This document shows positions 35,860 to 49,440 of a DNA stretch of 64,000 bases, piece by piece. The notes under the pieces are model-generated. The model did not search any database, was not told the origin of the DNA, and was given only the letters and a program-made list of their open reading frames with translations. Source of the stretch: Pseudoscleropodium purum (lineage: Eukaryota; Streptophyta; Bryopsida; Hypnales; Brachytheciaceae); the NCBI GenBank assembly GCA_963969395.1, contig OZ017795.1:4836001-4900000 (forward strand). The letters run 5' to 3'. Positions within the stretch are counted from its first letter, which is position 1. Each line of letters opens with the position of its first letter. The translations under genes were made by a program, and so were the position numbers.

Positions 35860-37480
35860 GTGCTGAAAACAGGTGTTTTTGAAGCTGACTATAGACTCAT
35901 GAATAGTGGGAATACATTTTAGGCAAGAATTGAAAGTGTGCGATTTAGAAAGCAGTCCAAATTAGGTGTAGTTCCCTTAATTGAAATTTTTCTTGTCACA
36001 TGAATATCAATTCAAAAGACTTATGGTTATGCTTTTCTTCCTCAAATATCTGTCCATATTGATGTAAAACCTCATTGTTATAATTTTTATAGCAAAAAGT
36101 ATATGAATTGGCAAATGTAAAAATAGTAATTCAATTGGTTTGGAATTTTGTGTCAAAGTAAAAAAGCAATGAAAAATTGTTTAAGAATTATTAGAATGAT
36201 TATTTTATGTTTTATCCCCCCAAAATGTGCATAGCCATGACCTTCTAAGTCAAATTACCACTATCAAGCTGACTTTAGCCTTTATTTAACTGAACAATAA
36301 AATGTTTATAATTTCTACATGTAATAAAACCTTGCGAAATTGTCAAATTTTTCAGAATTTGTGGAAAAATCAAACTATTTTGCTTTTTGAAAGTGTAATG
36401 TCTAAGAAAAATTTGTCAATTGTAAAATGCATAAACCTCTAAATCCTTCTAAGGGCTTTTCTAGTTTCTTGGAGGGTATTCTATAACAAACAAAAAATAC
36501 AAGCTTTGATATTTCTTATCAATCTTTTTGAATTGTAAACATATGATTTTAAGATAGACTTAATTATAGATCATAGAACAACAATGTGGATTGAAAGACT
36601 ACAATGCTTGATCTTAACCCTTAAATGCGTAAGGTATCCAATTTTGACGTTGATGATACTTTGGAGTTCAATAAACCCTTACCAAATTATTATTTTGAAA
36701 ATGAATGATTATGATTTTTCAATTCAAGATTTTGAGCAAGGGTGTCCATTGCAAATCTTGATTTTCTAGTGTGAGTACTCCTGGAAATGGGCCTCAAATA
36801 CAATAGATCTTTATGAAAAAATTACATTAGAAGTTCATTTTTAAAATTGTAGAGTAGATTTTGAGAAGCTATAAATTGATTGAAGTTATGCATGTTATGT
36901 GCTTTAACCTCATATTTTTGTGGTGACCAATTTTTAGATTTGACATGTGAAAAGAGAATTGACAGGATTCAAATTCACTTTCTTAGTTTTAAGATCCTCA
37001 TGATCAAACGTCTTTCAATCTATAGAGTGATATTTTTATGTTTTCTTTTCCCATGTAATCTCTAAAATGTCTAGTTTGAATTTGTATGATTACAATTGAA
37101 AAAAAATTGATAAAACTTATCAAAATGTTGTTTTTTTGGTTCAATTTCGAACAAATTCCTAGAAGCTCAAGAAAAGCCTTTGGCATTTAAGGATTAAAGG
37201 TGTTGAAATTTTGAAATAGATGTGAAGGTCCCCAAGTTTAGTATATTTGAAGACTCAAAATTATCAATTGATACCCTTGCACAAAATTTTGAATAGAAAA
37301 AATTATAATCTTTTCTTTCAACATTGGACTATTTATAATGAAAATTATAGATTAAAAATAGCATTTGATTCAAAATACTAACTTGGTGAGATTTTATTTA
37401 ATTTTGAAGATTTGTAGACCCTAAAATGTGTTGTTGTAGGCATATAGATTAAATCTAAAGTCCCAAGGTCATTTTTTCAT
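35860..37480. other. AT-rich non-coding DNA
   Basis: No supported gene. Repeat-like A/T-rich words without coding frames of note. Confidence 0.5.
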
Positions 37481-38060
37481 CAAAAATCACTCAAATTGTT
37501 ACTAATGCAATGTATAGAAAATTTAAACATTTTTTTCTTTAGCATATCCAACCAGAGGATCTTGCACTAGACTAGTATAAGAATATTTGGAAGAAATTTT
37601 AAAATTTTGACCATATAGATTACAAATATAAGTGTTGAAAGTGAAGACAAGTTTTTTTGCATTTAGCTTGACTACATTGTAAAGCTTTGAACCCTCTTAA
37701 CTTAAAATCTTGGTATTGAATTTCGAATTTAAACTTTTTTATGTTGAAGAATTGAATTGAGACTTAAGGAAAAAAAACAAAAAACTTTTGCCCTTATTAT
37801 TTTCATTCTTTAAATTTTTTTTAAATCAAAGCAAGTACAAGATAGAAAAGAAAAATGAAATTGTTGATTGCTCTTAGATGGAATTGAAACATATTAATCC
37901 CTCAACAATGACATTGTTCCAACAAGCAAACTATAATGTATGCAACTTGTTTTTTGAAAAATTGTAAAAATTGTATTAAAATTAGATTCAATACATTATT
38001 TTTCAAAAAACTTAAATTAAGATCACAAGAACTTGGCCAAACCTCAAAGGTTCCTCCTAG
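37480..38060 (+). repeat. Dispersed AT-rich repeat (family A and 18.7-kb family fragments)
   Basis: 37480-37700 shares with 13010-13270 the order AACATTTTT, GGATCTT, AGAATATnTGGAAnAAATTT, ATAGATTaCAA and AGTGTTGAAaGnGAAnACAA, in the same orientation. 37760-38060 matches 18715-19300 as described there. Confidence 0.65.
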
Positions 38061-40070
38061 GAGATTCTGCACCTTTATAGGTTTAAATACCTAAAAGGAT
38101 TAACCTTCTAAAATTACTTGTAAATTGTTGTCTTTTCAAAAATTTAGCAATTGGATCTTAATATTCAATAATATCAAATTAGTAAAGTATTCTCTAATTT
38201 TCATAGAATTTGACTATATAAATTTTGAAATATTTGCAATCAAACTTGAAGTTTTGAAAAACAATATATTTTTTTCCTGAAAGGAAAATTTACCTTTTGA
38301 CCAAATCCAATAATGAATAATTGAAAACAAGCATGCCAATTTTAACAAGTATTAGAGGAAGGTAGGGAAGATTATTTACAAAGCCTTGTAATCAATGAAG
38401 ATACATTTATATAGAAAACAAAAATTTTACTTGACCAAACCAATCAACTTTTGTCCACTTTCACTATCCATATAATATTTTTCCATAGTATGACCTTTCA
38501 TCAACAAATTCTCTCTCAAAATAAAGTGTAAGCTAGAAATATATATTTTGGATAATTTAAACATTTTAGCCTAATTGATGTCGGAAAGTTGTAGAGAAAC
38601 TAAGTTTAATGTGTACAAAAATAAAAATGAGGAAAAATGCCAATAAAAAACAATTTTTATTCTCCAAAAATGAATATTTTATTGAATGTAAATGTGGATT
38701 TTTCATCCAAACCTATTCCAATCTCATAGACTCACCTATTATGGTTAGCTTTGGCACTTCTTGTCCACTCATCTCCTGTCCAAAATAGGTACTTTTACCA
38801 TATTGAGCATTCTTTGAAGTGTTTGATTTTCAAAAGTCACCCAACATGAAGTTATTATTCAAATCAAGAGTTTTTTTTTACTATAGAAAGAGAACTTGAT
38901 GATTTGTATGAAAAGAAATTCATTGTTCAAAATTAACATTTAGAGGGATTTAAAGAAACCATCAAAAAAAGATTTTGACCAAAAAATGATCTCTTGGGCT
39001 TTAGGAATTAAAGCAAATTGATATTTTTACCAAATATGATGGTTTAAAAAATAGTATAAAAATAATTTCACAAAATAGAATAAATATGAATGGAAAACCT
39101 ATAATAATTATGGCTTAAATTCTAATGCAAAGAGTTGGCAACTCTAATAATTTATGGAGGCTTAAAAAATATAAAGTGAGGTAAACAGTAAATTTTTTAA
39201 ATTGGATATTGCAAAATCTAAAATTGAATTTGATCAAAACATATCCAATTTGAGATGCAAAGACCTTTCAAGGTTAGACACCTTCATTATTACCTTTGAA
39301 CATTTAATTACTTTGAAGAATTATAATCCCTTATCTATAATTATAAACTTTACAAGATTGATTATAATTCTGCTATCATATCATGCACCACATTAGATTA
39401 GGATTTAGATTAAGATTTAGATTTGTTTCCATAATGCAAACAATTTAGTTGATTTTGAAAATTTAACCTTTAGCGGTTTATATTTCACTTTGTAGTGTAA
39501 ATGTACTCATAGCAAACTAGATCAATCTATTGTATTGGTTATTCCACCTACACAAACAATTCAATTAGAAATATTTAGAAACTCACATTGTATGTACAAG
39601 CATAAGTGAGTTTGAGTTTTCTACAAGCCATGGTTGAGATAAAAATTCAACCAAATAAGAACTTGAGTCTCAATTTCCTTTTGGACTCCATGAACATTGT
39701 TTAGGGGGGTAAATTAGTGTAAGATTGCACCCCAAAAAATAAATTTGGCTAAAATTGGTGAAAAATCATGAAGTTTTTCTACCAAAACTTCAATTTAAAA
39801 AATCTATAGATGAAATCACCATGTTGTGGATAAAATTATAGATATGCGACATGTGCTAATGTGATATTATTCAATATGTGGATGAATGTTGAAATTTGGA
39901 GCACCACTCTATAACATTTTATATTGCTACTCTAGCACTTCATGAAAAATAAAAATAAAAACCTACTTGACACCATTTTCTTTCAAGGTTAAATTCATTG
40001 TGGGTGGTTTGAAAAGTGTCATTCAAACTCAACTCATAGTAAGACTTCTAATTGATGCATATGACCTATT
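38060..40070. other. AT-rich non-coding DNA
   Basis: No gene, RNA gene or defined element recognised. Confidence 0.5.
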
Positions 40071-40079
40071 GTGATTCCA

Positions 40080-40165
40080 CAATTCGTCACTTGGGACTTA
40101 TAGTTTGTTTTTTTCTTTTTTTCTTTTACATTTTTAGTTAAATTTTATTATACAAAAAAATCCCT
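40080..40165 (+). repeat. Short inverted partner of 23520-23620
   Basis: See 23520-23620. The CACTTGGGACTTATAGTTT core is identical in the two copies. Confidence 0.75.
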
Positions 40166-40849
40166 AAAATGAATGTTAAACCAAAATAAGTGTTGTGCAT
40201 ACCAATGTAGTATTTGGTCCATAATAGCCTTAAAATGCCTAAAATACCTCAATTTTCCACATGTATATAGGTTAAATATCCAAAATAGTGAAAGTCTAGA
40301 ATATTTTGTAAATACCGTCCTAAAATACCTAACCTTGTCAATTATGTAACAATTCATGGCTAAAATAGCTTGATGAAACCTAGGTGGGATTCCTAAACCA
40401 TTCCTAGTAAATAGTTTTCAATTTCATAGTTGTTTTGAGGAAAATAGATGCCTAGTTGTTGGCCTACAAGTTTAAAAATTCAAGACATATCGAAATAGGG
40501 CATCCACGGAACTTTCTATCAACAAAAATTAGGGCAAGTTTGGGAAAGTTAAAACTTGCAGAGTTGTCTATGAGGCTTTAACTTGAGGCTAAGTCTAAAT
40601 GTCAAAACCTTTTACCAACAAATGCATGACACTTTGGTATTATTAAGTGGAATTGTTGTATTATTTTGCAATTAGGTGATAGTGTATGAATATCGTTGCT
40701 CAAGGCCGAGTCATTTTGTATTAATCAATTTGCCAATTGTTTATGAATCACTGGAGTACATGAGTCACTAAAATTAGTGAGAGATTGATTGATCACAATT
40801 TGTTTGATTGTCTAAATTGTGAGTTAAGTTGGTCAATTTGATCAATTCT

Positions 40850-41740
40850 AATTATTGGCAGCCATTACGTCTAAGTGTAATGGACGAATTGTCACAGGAA
40901 TCGGGAGATTTAGGGACTGCGGTCTAATTGTTTGTGCAAGTTGAATTGTTCCATGTCATATGTGACAAGTAAAACAATTGAAGAAGTTTTTGCAGGGATT
41001 GCAGTATGAATGTTGAGTCAATTTGAATAAGCACGAGTCTCCGATAAACTGTCTAGAAATTTCATGATCCAGAACCCCAATTCACACTCTGAGTTCCACT
41101 TTCAATTGCATTTGACAGCAAGAAGGTACCAGAATAGATGAAGATGTTGCTGATCGGTGTACTTTACAATTCTATTCTGTCCTTCAATCTCAGTGAAGGT
41201 GAAGGTGAAGTTCAGACCTGTCTTGCCAAGTGTAACTTTATAATAATTTAACAAGCACGCTACACAAAAGTCCCGCAGCACTAGAAATGTGAAATGCAGA
41301 ACGTCGAGCAAGGAACAAAGGCTCTCCTTTCATTATTTTATTCGGTTCCTGAGTACTACTCTTAACTTCCTTCCCGTAGTTTCTTCTGTCCATACGAAGT
41401 CCCCCCTCCTTCGGTCCAGAGCCAATCAATGCTTCACGTGATTGCCAGTGCCAAGTCGAAAGCGTCTTTGAAGGGTTGGGCACTGATTCCTCAGCGATGA
41501 GCAACGATTATGCTATCCAGGAATATTTCTAGGATATCAGAATTCGGGGGCTAGTCTTGTGCGTTTCCGAACTATGCCAATCTGCAGTTGTGCATCGACT
41601 CCTTGTCATATATTGTGTCAACTATTTTGTCTCTTCTACAAGATTGTTGCCCGATAAGTGAGCCCACGTGACAAAGACCACTAAATAGTTGCAACTCAAC
41701 TTCAAACACTGGTCGGCAGGACAAAGAAAGACTCCGTGAT
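40850..41740. other. GC-richer patch of unknown nature
   Basis: Composition rises here as it does around the genes. Overlapping minus-strand frames exist (41238-41504, starting at TTG, with FLARRSAFHISSAAG; 41102-41311), but no family is recognised and no splice-consistent model was found. It could be an extended 3' region of the L18a-like transcript, a pseudogene or an old insertion. A small inverted repeat CCATTAC...GTAATGG lies at 40861-40882. Confidence 0.35.
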
Positions 41741-42317
41741 ATTCAAGACTTTAATTTTTTTCTGCACATAACAAGGGTACAGAGTAGTATACTTCAATAA
41801 CATACAAGTCCTCAATCAAACATATCCCACACTTCAGCGATCTGGAAAGAACGATCAGTTGGATGAAATTCAATATGGATACACGCATCTAAGTGACGAT
41901 GTGCACTTAGAGCAGGCCTTACCTGCTAGTAAGGGAAGGGCCGTAAAATTTCCAAACATCTCCTGCGATCTAAATCAGACTACACATATGACTGGTTGAT
42001 ACAGAACTACGTAAACAAAATATCAAGCTGTGCCCAAATGGATAGCTCTGTGAGTAGCAGAGTCCAGCATCAATTTTGGCCATTGCCTTTCACACGAAGA
42101 TGATGATGAGAGGAATTGAAAGACAGATGGAAACTACCGCTAGAGTAGAACTACCTTTCATAAGACTCAACTAACGATCCATTTGCAGTTATTGAAGAGA
42201 TTTCTCGCAGTTACAAGGTCGCCACACTGAAGTGGGATTTCTCGGAATATTTACCAAGTTTGTCAGCATCAGAGAGCACTCACAGAGAAAATGACCAATT
42301 TCTGTCTGGACTCACTA

Positions 42318-43895
42318 CTAATGGAGCATGTGGACATGGAAGCCTACTCCTCCAACAAATAGTAAAACAAGGGCCTGCACAGCACATCGGACTTCATCAG
42401 AATTTCAGTGGTTCCAAGATCTCCAAAACCAATCAATATCAGCAGAATATATATTGCAAAGCTCCATAACCTGATCTAGTTTCCTTTCAGAGATTTTCAG
42501 AACACTCCAATGTTCAAGATACACCCAAAACTTGGTATCAAGTGATAGGGTTACTTACAGCTATGGTGCAGGCCATCAACCCAGTGCGTTCACGGGCGTC
42601 ATGTTTCACAAACAGGAAAATGCCAGCGCCAATATACCAAGGAAACACGGCAATAAAGAAACCCAATATGAACCTGTATTACCACAGACAAAACAGAGCA
42701 CAGAAGTTAGCAGCATAACCATCATCTCAAAATATCCTTCACTAGTTCAGGTAGTTAATTAGGGTTCTGGTGTTGACCTCCCTCTATGAGTCAAAGACTC
42801 CTGTTTATCTAAAGAAACGATAGATAATTAAAGTCACCATACTGTACTGTACACTTAATACACTGTACAGGACAAAGCATAATATCGTTCATGAAAAGAG
42901 AGTTAGGGGTCGATAGTGTTATTCGTCATTCACAGTGAACCTAAAAACATTGCGTAAACATCTGCTACTTGCAAGCACGCTCGCAGTTGTGATTCTAATA
43001 ACACAGACTCGCAAAAAGAACGGCAGTGACAACTTACAAGAACCAGCCAAAACCAAGCCCACAGAAGGGAAGTCGTCGATGGTGATATGCGGTTTCATGG
43101 CACTGGTGATAACAGGTCTGAACTTGTGGGCCTGGATACTGAGACGCCTGATAACTCCCAGAGCCTTGACAACTCCCTGGATAATTTTCAAGCACTGGAT
43201 ACCCTGCAAGGCAATCAACAGCATTCTCCCATGGAATTAGCATGCGGTAAAACTTCAGGCACACCTATGCTACTAAAACAGCAGCATTCATTCCTTTGCC
43301 CACTTCTGATGGACTATGGAAATATAGATAACAGAGAAGAAATACCTAAACCTTTAAAAAGGCCGAGATTTCATATCCTAAAATTGACCAATTCATTCAC
43401 TGATCATAGACAGCAAAACATGATTCAGATGGCGCTAAATTCATGACACTAGAATTAACGAAGAAAATTGCACATTTTCCAACCTCTTGGCAGCGACACA
43501 AACTTGCCCTCTTTTTGACCTAATTTCACTCAACACTAGCTCTGAGTCCAATTCGAGACACATCTTCCTGTCCGCTTAAACGACAAAAGTCGCTAACAGC
43601 AGTTTCACGGTACCCCCCAAGAATGAAGCACACATTTCTCGCTCATTATTCAAAATTCAGTTTCTGAATCATTCCGACTCCGATTCCGATGATTTCGAAA
43701 TCTGGAAAAAAGCCAATTAATCGCAAGGAAAAAACCAGAAGATAAAGAAAAAGAAAGAAGATCGAGCATACCAGGCACTACAGGGTACTGTGAAGCGCTG
43801 CCGCTGAACGCCCCAGCCATCGGGGGAGCACTGGGCTGCGGAAACCCCTGTTTTCCATCAAAAGTCCCGTACGACCCTCCTTTCTCCATCCCCAT
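42318..43895 (-). CDS. 60S ribosomal protein L18a-like membrane protein
   Basis: Four minus-strand exons join in phase: 43772-43895, 43038-43203, 42559-42673 and 42318-42374, 462 bases giving 153 residues. Donors are GTATGC, GTAAGT and GTAAGT; acceptors are TTGCAG, ATACAG and GTGCAG. The protein starts MGMEKGGSYGTFDGKQGFPQ, the typical N-terminus of plant L18a-like proteins. It has a P/Q/Y-rich middle, then RRLPFCGLGFGWFL leading into a hydrophobic helix with FPWYIGAGIFLFV, the block HDARERTGLMACTIA, and a second hydrophobic segment. Despite the family name these are not ribosomal subunits but small proteins with two predicted membrane segments and unknown role. The end (VGGVGFHVHMLH) lacks the GVTRGA..W-type tail I remember for flowering-plant members. 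The start is the first ATG after a stop-free leader; an ATG two codons later is equally possible. Confidence 0.92.
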
Positions 43896-44300
43896 CGCCG
43901 ACGAATCCACCACAACAACCCTAAACGGAAATTTCAAAAGCAAGCCCTACAAACGCCGCCCTCTCACTCTAGCTAGGTCACCTCAAAACGCCCAACTTCG
44001 CTTCCATCAACTCCGACTGCAGCTCTTGCGCTCCACAACAGAATGATTCGTTTCTGGGCTCGAATGAAAACTAGTTTCGGAATCACATAGGATCGTGAAC
44101 GACCGCAATGTTGACAAGACAAGACTGGTTGTGCGGGTTCTTAGAATCGGGCATGCGAGACTTGGGATTTTTTGCTTGGCGAAGGCGCTTCCTCGCTTTT
44201 GTTGAAGTCGATGGAGCATCGCAACGGCCGAAGTCCCGCGGCGTGGGTCCATGTCGGTGGTGCTATTGGCGGAAAAGGAGGAAGGTTTCGATTTGCAAAT
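43896..44300 (-). promoter_or_regulatory. 5' leader and promoter region of the L18a-like gene
   Basis: A GC-rich stretch directly upstream of the ATG, ending abruptly in AT-rich DNA at about 44.3 kb. No clear TATA box was found, in keeping with a broad housekeeping-type promoter. Open frames on both strands here have no known domain. Confidence 0.45.
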
Positions 44301-47300
44301 TAGGGGTTTTCTTGTTTACTTTTTGGAAATTTTTTAATTCTAATTCAGAATTTCTCATCCCTCGAGCGGTATGGAATGGCATTCTCCTACAAAACAATGA
44401 ATTTAAGTTCCTGAAAATGATTTGGCAAATGCTTTAAAATTTTCAAAAAAGGTGATTTTTTTTCTTTATAATTTTATTTTTTTTGAAAATAAAATATTCC
44501 AAATATTTTGGCATTTGATTTAGAAATTACCATAATCCTAAATGTTAGTTTTAAGGCAATTTTTTTTAGAAAATAAGGTATTATTTTAATTTGAACAAAT
44601 TCAAAAGTCAAAATAATATAATAAATTTATACTACATGGACAAATCAATGTAGCTTAATGTTTTGGGTGGGTTGCAATCGTTCATTTGGTGATCTAGTAT
44701 GTGCAAGGTGTTGATGACTATGTTTTTCATTTAAAAAATATTTTTGTATGTTTATATTATACAATTATTATAATAAAAAAATTTGGATGATCCCACTTAT
44801 CGTCTTGGATGGAATTGGCAATGTGTTATCCAAAAACACCCTTGAAATTCCTATAATTTTGTCTTAAACATTTGGACCTTATTCAATTTTGGCAAGAATT
44901 GCCTTAAAAAATTATATTAGTTTGAACAAAAGTTGAAGTATTAGAAATTAATTGCCTATAATTCTATAATATAATTATATCAATTTAAATGAATACATTT
45001 TAATAATTCTACTTTAAAATATAGGGATGCTCTTAGATATGTTTTGCATATATGGGAAGGGGACCCAATTCTATTTTCTAGCTTTTTTTTGTCCACAAAA
45101 ATTGTCCTTAAGTTATTCCTTTCAAATTGCAAATCCAAATGCATTGACTACAAACTCCAATCAAATTCTTGTTATTGAATTATGTTCAAGCACTTTGTAA
45201 GTTCACTTTCAAAAATATATTATCAAGGGCAATTCAAAAGAAATTTAATGTTTTTTATACGTATTTTTGTTCTATAATAAATTCTTTGAAATTTCTTCTT
45301 TAAAAGTCAATCATTTCTAATTTCTACTTTACAAAAAAAATTGAATTTGAAACATCAATTTTTAATGTTGAAAAATCTTAAAGGTCAACAAAGGTCTTCT
45401 ACCTTAAAAAAAATGAGTAAGGTTTTGATAAAGTCCCATTAAAAATAAAAATTATGAAGACAATCTTTTTACTATATGAAACCCATATTCTTTGGGGTGC
45501 AATTTAGGACACAATCAAAATGTTACATTTGACATCATCTGTAATATAAAATCAAGAGGATGTCAACTAAATTGAGTCCAAAAAAACACAAGGTTTTTAT
45601 AGTATGTGATTCAAAATTTGGGATGGCACCATTTGGCATGTCATTAGTAAAGCCTAGGTTTTAAAAAACAATAACAAGAAAGCAACATCATGATTACCTC
45701 TCCATACAAAATAAGCAAAATCACTCCCCCAAAGTATTATGGTTGCTTTTGAAATTTTGACAAGCTCCCACCATATGTGATAACACAATCTTTGTTCAAA
45801 AACTCCACCTCCTACTTTGACATTGGTTTTTTTATATGTAAAATTGTATTGCATTTATTACCAACATTGAAGAATTATCTATAGTTACACAAGTTAAGGT
45901 GGGCTAAAATCCTTTCTACATTTATTAAACTCCATATTATCATATATGTATGTAAAGGCTTGTTCCCATCTAGCCTTTGATAGCAACAACCTAAATTCCT
46001 TTTAACACCTATCTTGAAATATTGGAAAATTGTGTTTATACTAGAATGGAATATTTGGAACTACTTATTTTGCAATGGAGGGTCCTATCATTGTTGGAAG
46101 TGTTCATGGTCAAGGGATTCTTATCAAACATGTCTATGATGTTTGGGTACTTTCCAACTATCCATTCATACTTTAGATGTCATTTTTAGTAGTGGAGTTG
46201 ACACAATTTGTGGGTGGAAATTCACATTTGAAGTTGTGCATGAAGGTCTTGTAGTTCATTTTTGTCATGTCAATGTTTCCATTGTAGTTGTCATTGTAGC
46301 TATAGAGGTTGTGCTCTTCACTATTTCTTTACACCCATACTTTCTTATGAATCCATTCAGGGGTGAAGGCAAGTACTTCCATTGTTGACTTTGGTGTTGC
46401 ATTCTTTGTGTGCCTCTTGTTGTGTCCACTACATTGATTTTGAGATTAGTGGATGGAATAGCATCATCAGCAATGGACATGTGTCATCATCACTGTTGGA
46501 CATATTTACATGATTCTCCAAGCATTTGAGGTTCTTTATTTTATTCTTTCTACATCTAAGAGAGTTGCTTCATCATTAAGGAAATCCATTTTAAGTTTCC
46601 AATTTGTGAACATCAAATAATGATAAACTATATTCCCATGTTCTATGTTCACTCACTTTTATAGTTACACCTCAAAGGACAATAGAAAGAATGATATGCG
46701 AATTGCTCAAGTCCTTCCCAAATCACTGTCTTGCCACTTTATGTCCTCTATAGATCTTGGTCATTTCGGGTTCTTGAATTTCGAAGCATAATTATATAAG
46801 GGCCCATGTTTTACCAATCTCAAGCTTCTACAAGTCACCGCTCTTTCCATAATGGGCCATTGGTAGCTCAAGTTGATAAGAGCATCTACAATTTCTTGTA
46901 ATCTTTGTTTCTAAAGATTCTTAAGCACTAGTTGACTACAACCTACCTATTGCTTTTTTAGAAAGTAATGGAAATAATGTTGCTTTTTTCTTTTTGACAT
47001 GTCACCCACCACATAGGTTCGATGGATACCAAAAACTACAAGTGGAAATGTGCTACAAATTTACACTTATTCGTAATTATAATGTTAGGCCTACAAACCT
47101 AGGTAGAAATGGACCCTAATTCACCTAACATAACCAAGTGATGGTTCTATTAAAGTGACTTGATTTTATTAAAATAACTTGATTTTAGTACCAAATATTG
47201 TGGAATCTCATATGGAAGTTATGGAATTCTAAAAAGAATATTACAAAGAAGTAGTATTCTTTTGGTAGTGATGGGGTGACATCACATGTATGATGGCCTA

Positions 47301-48055
47301 GCATCTATATTGAGGGTTACCAACACTTGAAATTTTTTATTCAAATTTTAGACAAAAAAACAACTTCAAGATAATTTTTGGTTGAGTTCATCAAAAGAAA
47401 ATGGATAAATGGCTAATTTCATCTTTAGGCTAATTTTTTCTTTTTACATGAAATAATTAGCTACTATAGAAAATAATTTATTGAATATAACAAGTTTCTA
47501 TGGATTTCTCAAAAAAATTAGAATATTCTACTTAAAATTGCTATCAAAAATAAAAAATTTGATAGATGAAAATGTGTGCAAAACTCCAAGTTTACATCTT
47601 TCAAAATTCACATCTTTTGATTCATATCTATAGCAAATGCTTGATTCAATTGAAAATTTGTTTTCTCAGGCTTGCATTTGGTTTATTGGAATATAATTTA
47701 TTGCATTGAATTATCAATGGAGATCCTTCTTTAAAGGTGAAATGAACCTCAAGATGAAATAGGGCATCAATTGATTTTTATATCTAAACCTCTGTATTTT
47801 GCCTTGTGCACTTTGATTGTTGATTTGATTAAAGATCTGACTTTATAAAAGACAATAAACACCAAGCTACAAACATTTTGATAGTTTTTTTTTAATGTAA
47901 ACATGTCTTTAAGATGTTAAGAAACAAGGTATAAACCAAGGGATGACTTTTGGGGTAACTAATATTTTGTAAATTTCAAAATAGAAATCTAGAAAGTACA
48001 CTTGACTTCAACTTGTACTTCAAATCAAACTAAAAATGTTGAAATTAGGATTTGA
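44300..48055. other. AT-rich repeat desert
   Basis: No supported gene. A plus-strand frame at 46143-46388 (valine/isoleucine-rich) is not recognised and sits in repeat-like DNA. Confidence 0.5.
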
Positions 48056-48059
48056 GTAC

Positions 48060-48281
48060 ATTTTCTATCATTGAATTGCAAAAGTTTTTTTCACAGATAT
48101 GTCCAAGGAGTAGCTTTAAGGTGCAACATTTTCATAACTTTTGACCACATGGTTAAAAAGTTATTCCATGATATGTCATTTTTATTAATCTCTGAGCAAC
48201 CCAAAAATTTCTTTAAAAATCTTTTTTTTAAGAAATAAAAATTTGAAGATAGTTTTCAAGATTTATACTTATACACACAAT

Positions 48282-48319
<38 letters not shown>

Positions 48320-49440
48320 CATACACACAGTAGTGTATGTACATATATGGAAAGATTTGAATAATTTCATTTTGATTAATGAAATGAAAGTTACAAGGAG
48401 TTTTACATTGTGGGCAATTATGGATTCTTTACTCTAAAATGAACTTTAAAGTCCTTTATTTAACTCATTTTTCAATATTTTATCAAAAAACTAAAATTAT
48501 AGGATATAGATTGTTTATTACAACATTACAACCATTGGGAGTGGCATTTTTCAATTCCCTAACTAAATTTTTAACAATTTAGTATTTCGAAACATTCTCT
48601 ATTTCTTTCTACGTACTATTTTTTTCCTATATCAATGTTGTACAGTTTCAAATGATGTAAAATTTCTCAAACATGTTAGGTGGAACCCCTCATTCCTAAC
48701 TAGTACCCCAATGCCAACCAATAGGGTGGCTAAAAGATAGCACATGTTCATTTTAGATTGGAGGGGAATGGTTAAAAAAAGCTTCTCAATTGGATGGCAT
48801 GACACATGGTATTTTCATTACCAAATTGCATGACACATATGTCTCCTTTTTGTACCTAAGTTAATAGGAATTAGTCTTTTTGATTGAGCAATTTTATATG
48901 ACTCTAGACTTAGGACATGAGTCCAAATCCATTAGGAGCTTTTATGATTCCTAGTAATTATTTTTGAATTAAATTGTAGAACTACCAAAATTTTGGCATA
49001 CCTCAACATTTCTATATTTGTACTTACCAAAATATTTGTTTTGCTTCACAACACTCTAGATGATGTCCAAAATTGCTTAAGTGGTTGACTATGGGTGGTT
49101 CTACCTTAGACAACTTGCCTTGAAGAACCAATCCAAAGAATTGCAACCATTTTAAATATTTTTTTTATACAAATGTAACCTTGTGAAGTACAATTTCTCA
49201 ATTTTTTGCAAGGGCCCAAAAAAATATTTTTGTTGATTCAAATGCTAATATCTTGCCATCTACATGGTGGAAATTTTTGAAATTTTTTCTACATCTTTTC
49301 AAACTAACATACTACAAGATCTTATGATTACATGTGATCAAAATTGTTTCTTTTTCTAAAATTTTGTACTTGTACTAAAAATGGCAATTTTAGAATATTT
49401 TTAATGAAAATACAGAAAAAATCTTTTAGGAATTAAGAAT
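48060..49440 (+). repeat. Dispersed repeat family A, longest copy
   Basis: Collinear, as reverse complement, with 13010-13880. It carries insertions relative to that copy, including the TG microsatellite at 48284-48316 and extra DNA around 48.66-49.08 kb. Confidence 0.85.
48284..48316 (+). repeat. (TG)16 microsatellite
   Basis: A 33-base pure TG run flanked by ATACACACAATA and ATACATACACAC, so the surroundings can pair with it. Confidence 0.97.

Noticed and set aside
42919..43446. Plus-strand frames of about 100-119 codons opposite the L18a-like gene
   Set aside because: They are antisense shadows of exon 2 and adjacent introns. The minus-strand model has family similarity and correct splice sites.
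44007..44437. Frames of 81 and 109 codons upstream of the L18a-like gene
   Set aside because: No ATG context, domain or splice support. The GC-rich promoter region explains them.
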